Assembly (NCBI GenBank): GCA_000310025.1 | Contig: FN649757.1 | Span: 445,005-509,004 of the forward strand | Length of the DNA stretch: 64,000 nt | DNA from: Ectocarpus siliculosus | Taxonomy: Eukaryota > Sar > Phaeophyceae > Ectocarpales > Ectocarpaceae | Reading direction: 5' to 3' | Part shown: positions 61,130-64,000 of the stretch, one piece after another | Layout of the letters: the number at the start of each line of letters is the position of its first letter | How positions within the stretch are numbered: the stretch's first letter is position 1 | The notes under the pieces: generated by a model | The model's input: the letters and a program-made list of their open reading frames with translations, nothing else | What the model was told of the DNA's origin: nothing | Databases searched by the model: none | Made by a program: the position numbers and the translations under genes

Positions 61130-61830
61130 CTCTCATGAACCAGCTGCTGCTGCTGCTGCTGCTGCCGCTCTATGGATGTGCACCAATTTCTTCCCTCGCT
61201 CACGCTCGTGGCAGCGGCAGCGGGATCGAATAATCGCCCCGACGCCCCTATATGTGTATTTGGTCGCCCTTGGCCGGCAGCCTGTGTACTTCGCTTTGTC
61301 TATCTGTTTTCGGGTGTGCCTATTGTGGATCAATAGAAGATCGGCCTGCAGACAGACCGGCGAAGATAGCCGCAGATTGATTGACTTGTGTGCACTTGCT
61401 TCCCTCGCTTATACGCTGCTGGCAGCAGGAAACGGGCTTCAAACATCGCGCTCGATGCCTCGTATGATGTGTTCCTTTGGCCGCCCTTGGCCTGCAGCAG
61501 TTTGTACGTCTCATTGTCTCTGTTTTAGGGATGCAGTTGTGTAGCAAGCTCAAAAGACCGGCCTGCAGATAGATGACAGCGGCATGCAGCAGCAGCAGCA
61601 GCAGATTTGACCTGTGTCGCCTCCCTCGCTTGTGGCGCTGCCGACAGCAGCCAACCGGCTCTGACTGTCGAACCCAACGCCTCCTATTCTGTGTGCCTTT
61701 GACTACCCTTGGTCCACAGCAGTCTCGTATCCTGCTGTGCTGGTTGTCTCGTGTGTTGTCTATTCATACGTGTATGTGTCATGTGCTGCTGGTGCTGTAC
61801 TACGTCTTTCGGGGGATTCCCGCTCGGTGG
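61130..61830. repeat. Three ~215-bp tandem units in G3 intron 1
   Basis: Units share CTTCCCTCGCT (61191, 61401, 61620), then a CAGC-rich phrase, a CGCCCTTGGCC(G/T)GCAGC phrase and GGCCTGCAGA. Units 1 and 3 follow CTG/CAG trinucleotide tracts (61140-61162 and 61588-61605). Confidence 0.7.
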
Positions 61831-63581
61831 CGTAGCCATCAACCAATCATCTGTCTCTGTCCTACCTAATGTCCTACATAATCGACATGTGATTGGGGGG
61901 AGGATGGGTATCCACCCGGCTCTACCCCTCTTTAGCGGACATGTTTCTTTTTAGTTCGTCCGGTCCAATATAAAAAATTCCTGACTTATGGGCCCGGTTC
62001 CACAAACTTGGCCAAAATAACCAACAGGCACCGGGCATCTACTCTGTTGTCTGCAATCAAACGAAAAGCACTGATAATCTACGCATTCTGCCCTCGCTTG
62101 AGTAGCACGCTGCCTAGTAGTTGGGGAAGCCCTCACATGTGCCATTCAACGCGCGCTCTTCAGTACATTAGATGGGCTTATCCACGAGACTACTTAGTTA
62201 GCTCACTGCCTAGAAGTTCATACACACAGCGATCATCCAGACTTAGCTCAACAAACCAAACACGTTGTACGGCATGCCTCCGTGGAATTAGGACCAAAAC
62301 GTTCGCAAGAGTCCGACAACATCCAAAGAGTTCACCAACGCCCGTCGTCGTTAAATACCTGCTAGACCGAAATCGTTCCACCTCAAGCATGATGCTGCTC
62401 AATCGTACGTTGCATTCTTGCATCAAGAATGAAGGACGATAAACCTGTCAAGGTGCAGAACATCTACAGACCGGGCCTAAACTCTCCAGCATAAAACTCT
62501 CCAAAAGAAATACGCACGTCGTCACCCTCCCTGATTCTGCAACCACACAGGTACTCAAAAACAAGTGATGACTCCGTGAAACTCTAGCATGTGAATCATT
62601 TGTTACAACTGAACCAATCAAACAAAACCGATTCTCCACAAAATTCTTTCTCAAAAAATAACAAACAGCATTAGCCTGCTCCAAACAAGGTCCTAACATC
62701 TGCAAACAGTCAAAAGGCCCCCAATTGTCCTTCAACGAATGCACCAACCTGTCACTGAACCATCAGGCACAACTAATTATGCAATCACGAACGAGCTAAC
62801 TGAAAGAAGAAGGATGGTGGCAAGTTCTACAATGCAAGGTGAACGTCCATGAAGAAAAGGTGTCAAATTCTACCAACGTGAACGTCGTTCCCCTCGTACT
62901 TTGCCATATCACCGACACAGCTGTCCGATATGAACTCTCGACAGTAAACCAACGGCCAAGAAGCGTACAGCATGGGGCATAACGACGAACACACACTGAA
63001 AATACCACGCGGTGTGGCGGCAATCAAAATAAATTGCCGTCAAAGGAAACATCGGAAACAAAACAAGATCAAGAACGCTCGAACAACGAAGACTTCGCGT
63101 GATTCATCGCGACCCTAAACTGGTATCTTTCTACTCAACCAAAAACATATTCAAGCTCATTCCAGTCTACTCATCAAATCAATCGTGATGATGAAGCGCG
63201 CCCTTGGTGTTCACACGGCCATCCTGCCGCATCCGTTTTCTCCACTGCCCGTTTCCGGCTGAGGAATGCACGCGGCACCTCCCCACGCGACTTGTATTGA
63301 TGACACCGCCGTTCCGCTGTGCCCCGTTCCAACGCCCACCTCCGGCTGATGGTTGCGCGCCACCTCCGCGCGACTTAAAATGCTACCCCCCCGCTCCAAC
63401 GACGAGGCAGAACAGCCACGGCCCCCACGTCCGTGCTGTAGTTGACTAACATGACAAGAAAATGCTGCCCGCCCCCCGTCTAATCTCCCGATCCACCTAC
63501 CGAACACGATCCCTCTGCGGCATTCCCAGCGTGAACCCCAGCTGCTTTCCCAGCTTGACCATCTGCTGCCCTCCCAGCCTT

Positions 63582-63848
63582 TCACTTCTTCTCCAACGCC
63601 GCCATCCTATCGATCGCTGTTTTGAGCGTATCTCGAAGCTCTGTCGCAGCCCTTTCCGCAGCTGCTGCCGTTTCCGCAGCATCTTGTACATCCGCCATCT
63701 GGTCCGACCAACGTTTTTTTTTGTCACGGTATCGTGTTTGCTGCCTCCGTGCCTTCCCACGGAGGCTACTGCGCCCTCCCACTGTAATATGAGTTGAATC
63801 CGGGGGCTGTTTTAACCCAGGGCCGACCAGGGCCGATGTAGGTGACAT
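63582..63848 (-). CDS. Possible small coiled-coil protein or exon
   Basis: An 88-codon frame has a basic stretch (KARRQQTRYRDKKKRW) followed by an alanine-rich heptad-like helix (ADVQDAAETAAAAERAATE, then LRDTLKTAIDRMAALEKK). That layout recalls basic-leucine-zipper or transposon coiled-coil proteins, but the basic part lacks the N-x7-R signature. Its N-terminal ~25 codons fall in sequence shared with G2 intron 1, so the true start may differ. It sits antisense inside G3 intron 1. Family unknown. Confidence 0.3.
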   Translation of the reverse strand: MSPTSALVGPGLKQPPDSTHITVGGRSSLRGKARRQQTRYRDKKKRWSDQMADVQDAAETAAAAERAATELRDTLKTAIDRMAALEKK

Positions 63849-64000
63849 CTAACCTTCGTTATTATACACCGTGCTCTTCCAGCACACAGAAGTATAGAGC
63901 ACGTGCAGTTCAGTCAGTGTTCAGGGCGCGCCTCCGTAAGTGATACACGTCTTGCGTCATTCATGAAAATGTTTCCCACCACCAGAATCCCACAAGTGTG

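Larger units (their letters stand above)
57513..64000. other. Intron 1 of G3
   Basis: Segments at 57513-58090 and 63770-63900 match G2 intron 1. In between lie a solo LTR, an assembly gap and a three-unit tandem repeat. Outside these I see only short frames without family resemblance. Confidence 0.6.

Overview
The window looks like nuclear DNA of an intron-rich eukaryote. The genes have many short exons, introns of hundreds to thousands of bases, donors mostly GTGAG or GTGCG, and abundant repeats. There are three 100-base assembly gaps. My best guess is a stramenopile, most likely a brown alga, at low to moderate confidence. A fungus is unlikely despite the fungal-style gene family, because fungal introns are short.

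The main content is a cluster of four related genes, here called G0 to G3, for a Zn2Cys6 (fungal-type zinc cluster) DNA-binding regulator, plus one relic (X). G0 (minus, 3917 to beyond the left edge) shows exons 1-3. G1 (minus, 25685 to 6390) and G2 (plus, 27464 to 44364) stand head to head. G3 (plus, from 57400) shows exon 1 only, and the rest lies beyond the right edge. Relic X (minus, about 56575-56700) faces G3 as G1 faces G2. I placed exons by aligning the copies by eye: borders, lengths and phases agree. In G2 thirteen exons join without a phase clash into 742 codons including the stop, reading from zinc cluster to C-terminus. G1 has the same exons but carries lesions in at least three and is probably decaying.

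The head-to-head spacers (25686-27463, 56701-57399, and half of one at 4440-5060) share sequence and carry TGACGTCA palindromes. The leaders of G1, G2 and G3 resemble each other, as if the pair arose by inverted duplication of a promoter and first exon.

Mobile DNA fills introns and flanks: a young LTR element carrying only gag in G1 intron 1 (20591-24936), an older solo LTR of that family in G3 intron 1, a 621-bp Tc1/mariner-like MITE in G1 intron 2 whose empty site survives in G0, a broken Copia element (about 46840-50960), and a 4.4-kb foldback element built of mirrored ~180-bp monomers (51928-56365). A decamer, TACAGCAGTA, recurs at least twelve times; one comparison between paralogs suggests it may be a transposon excision footprint.

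No organelle genes, rRNA genes, CRISPR arrays or convincing functional tRNA genes were seen.
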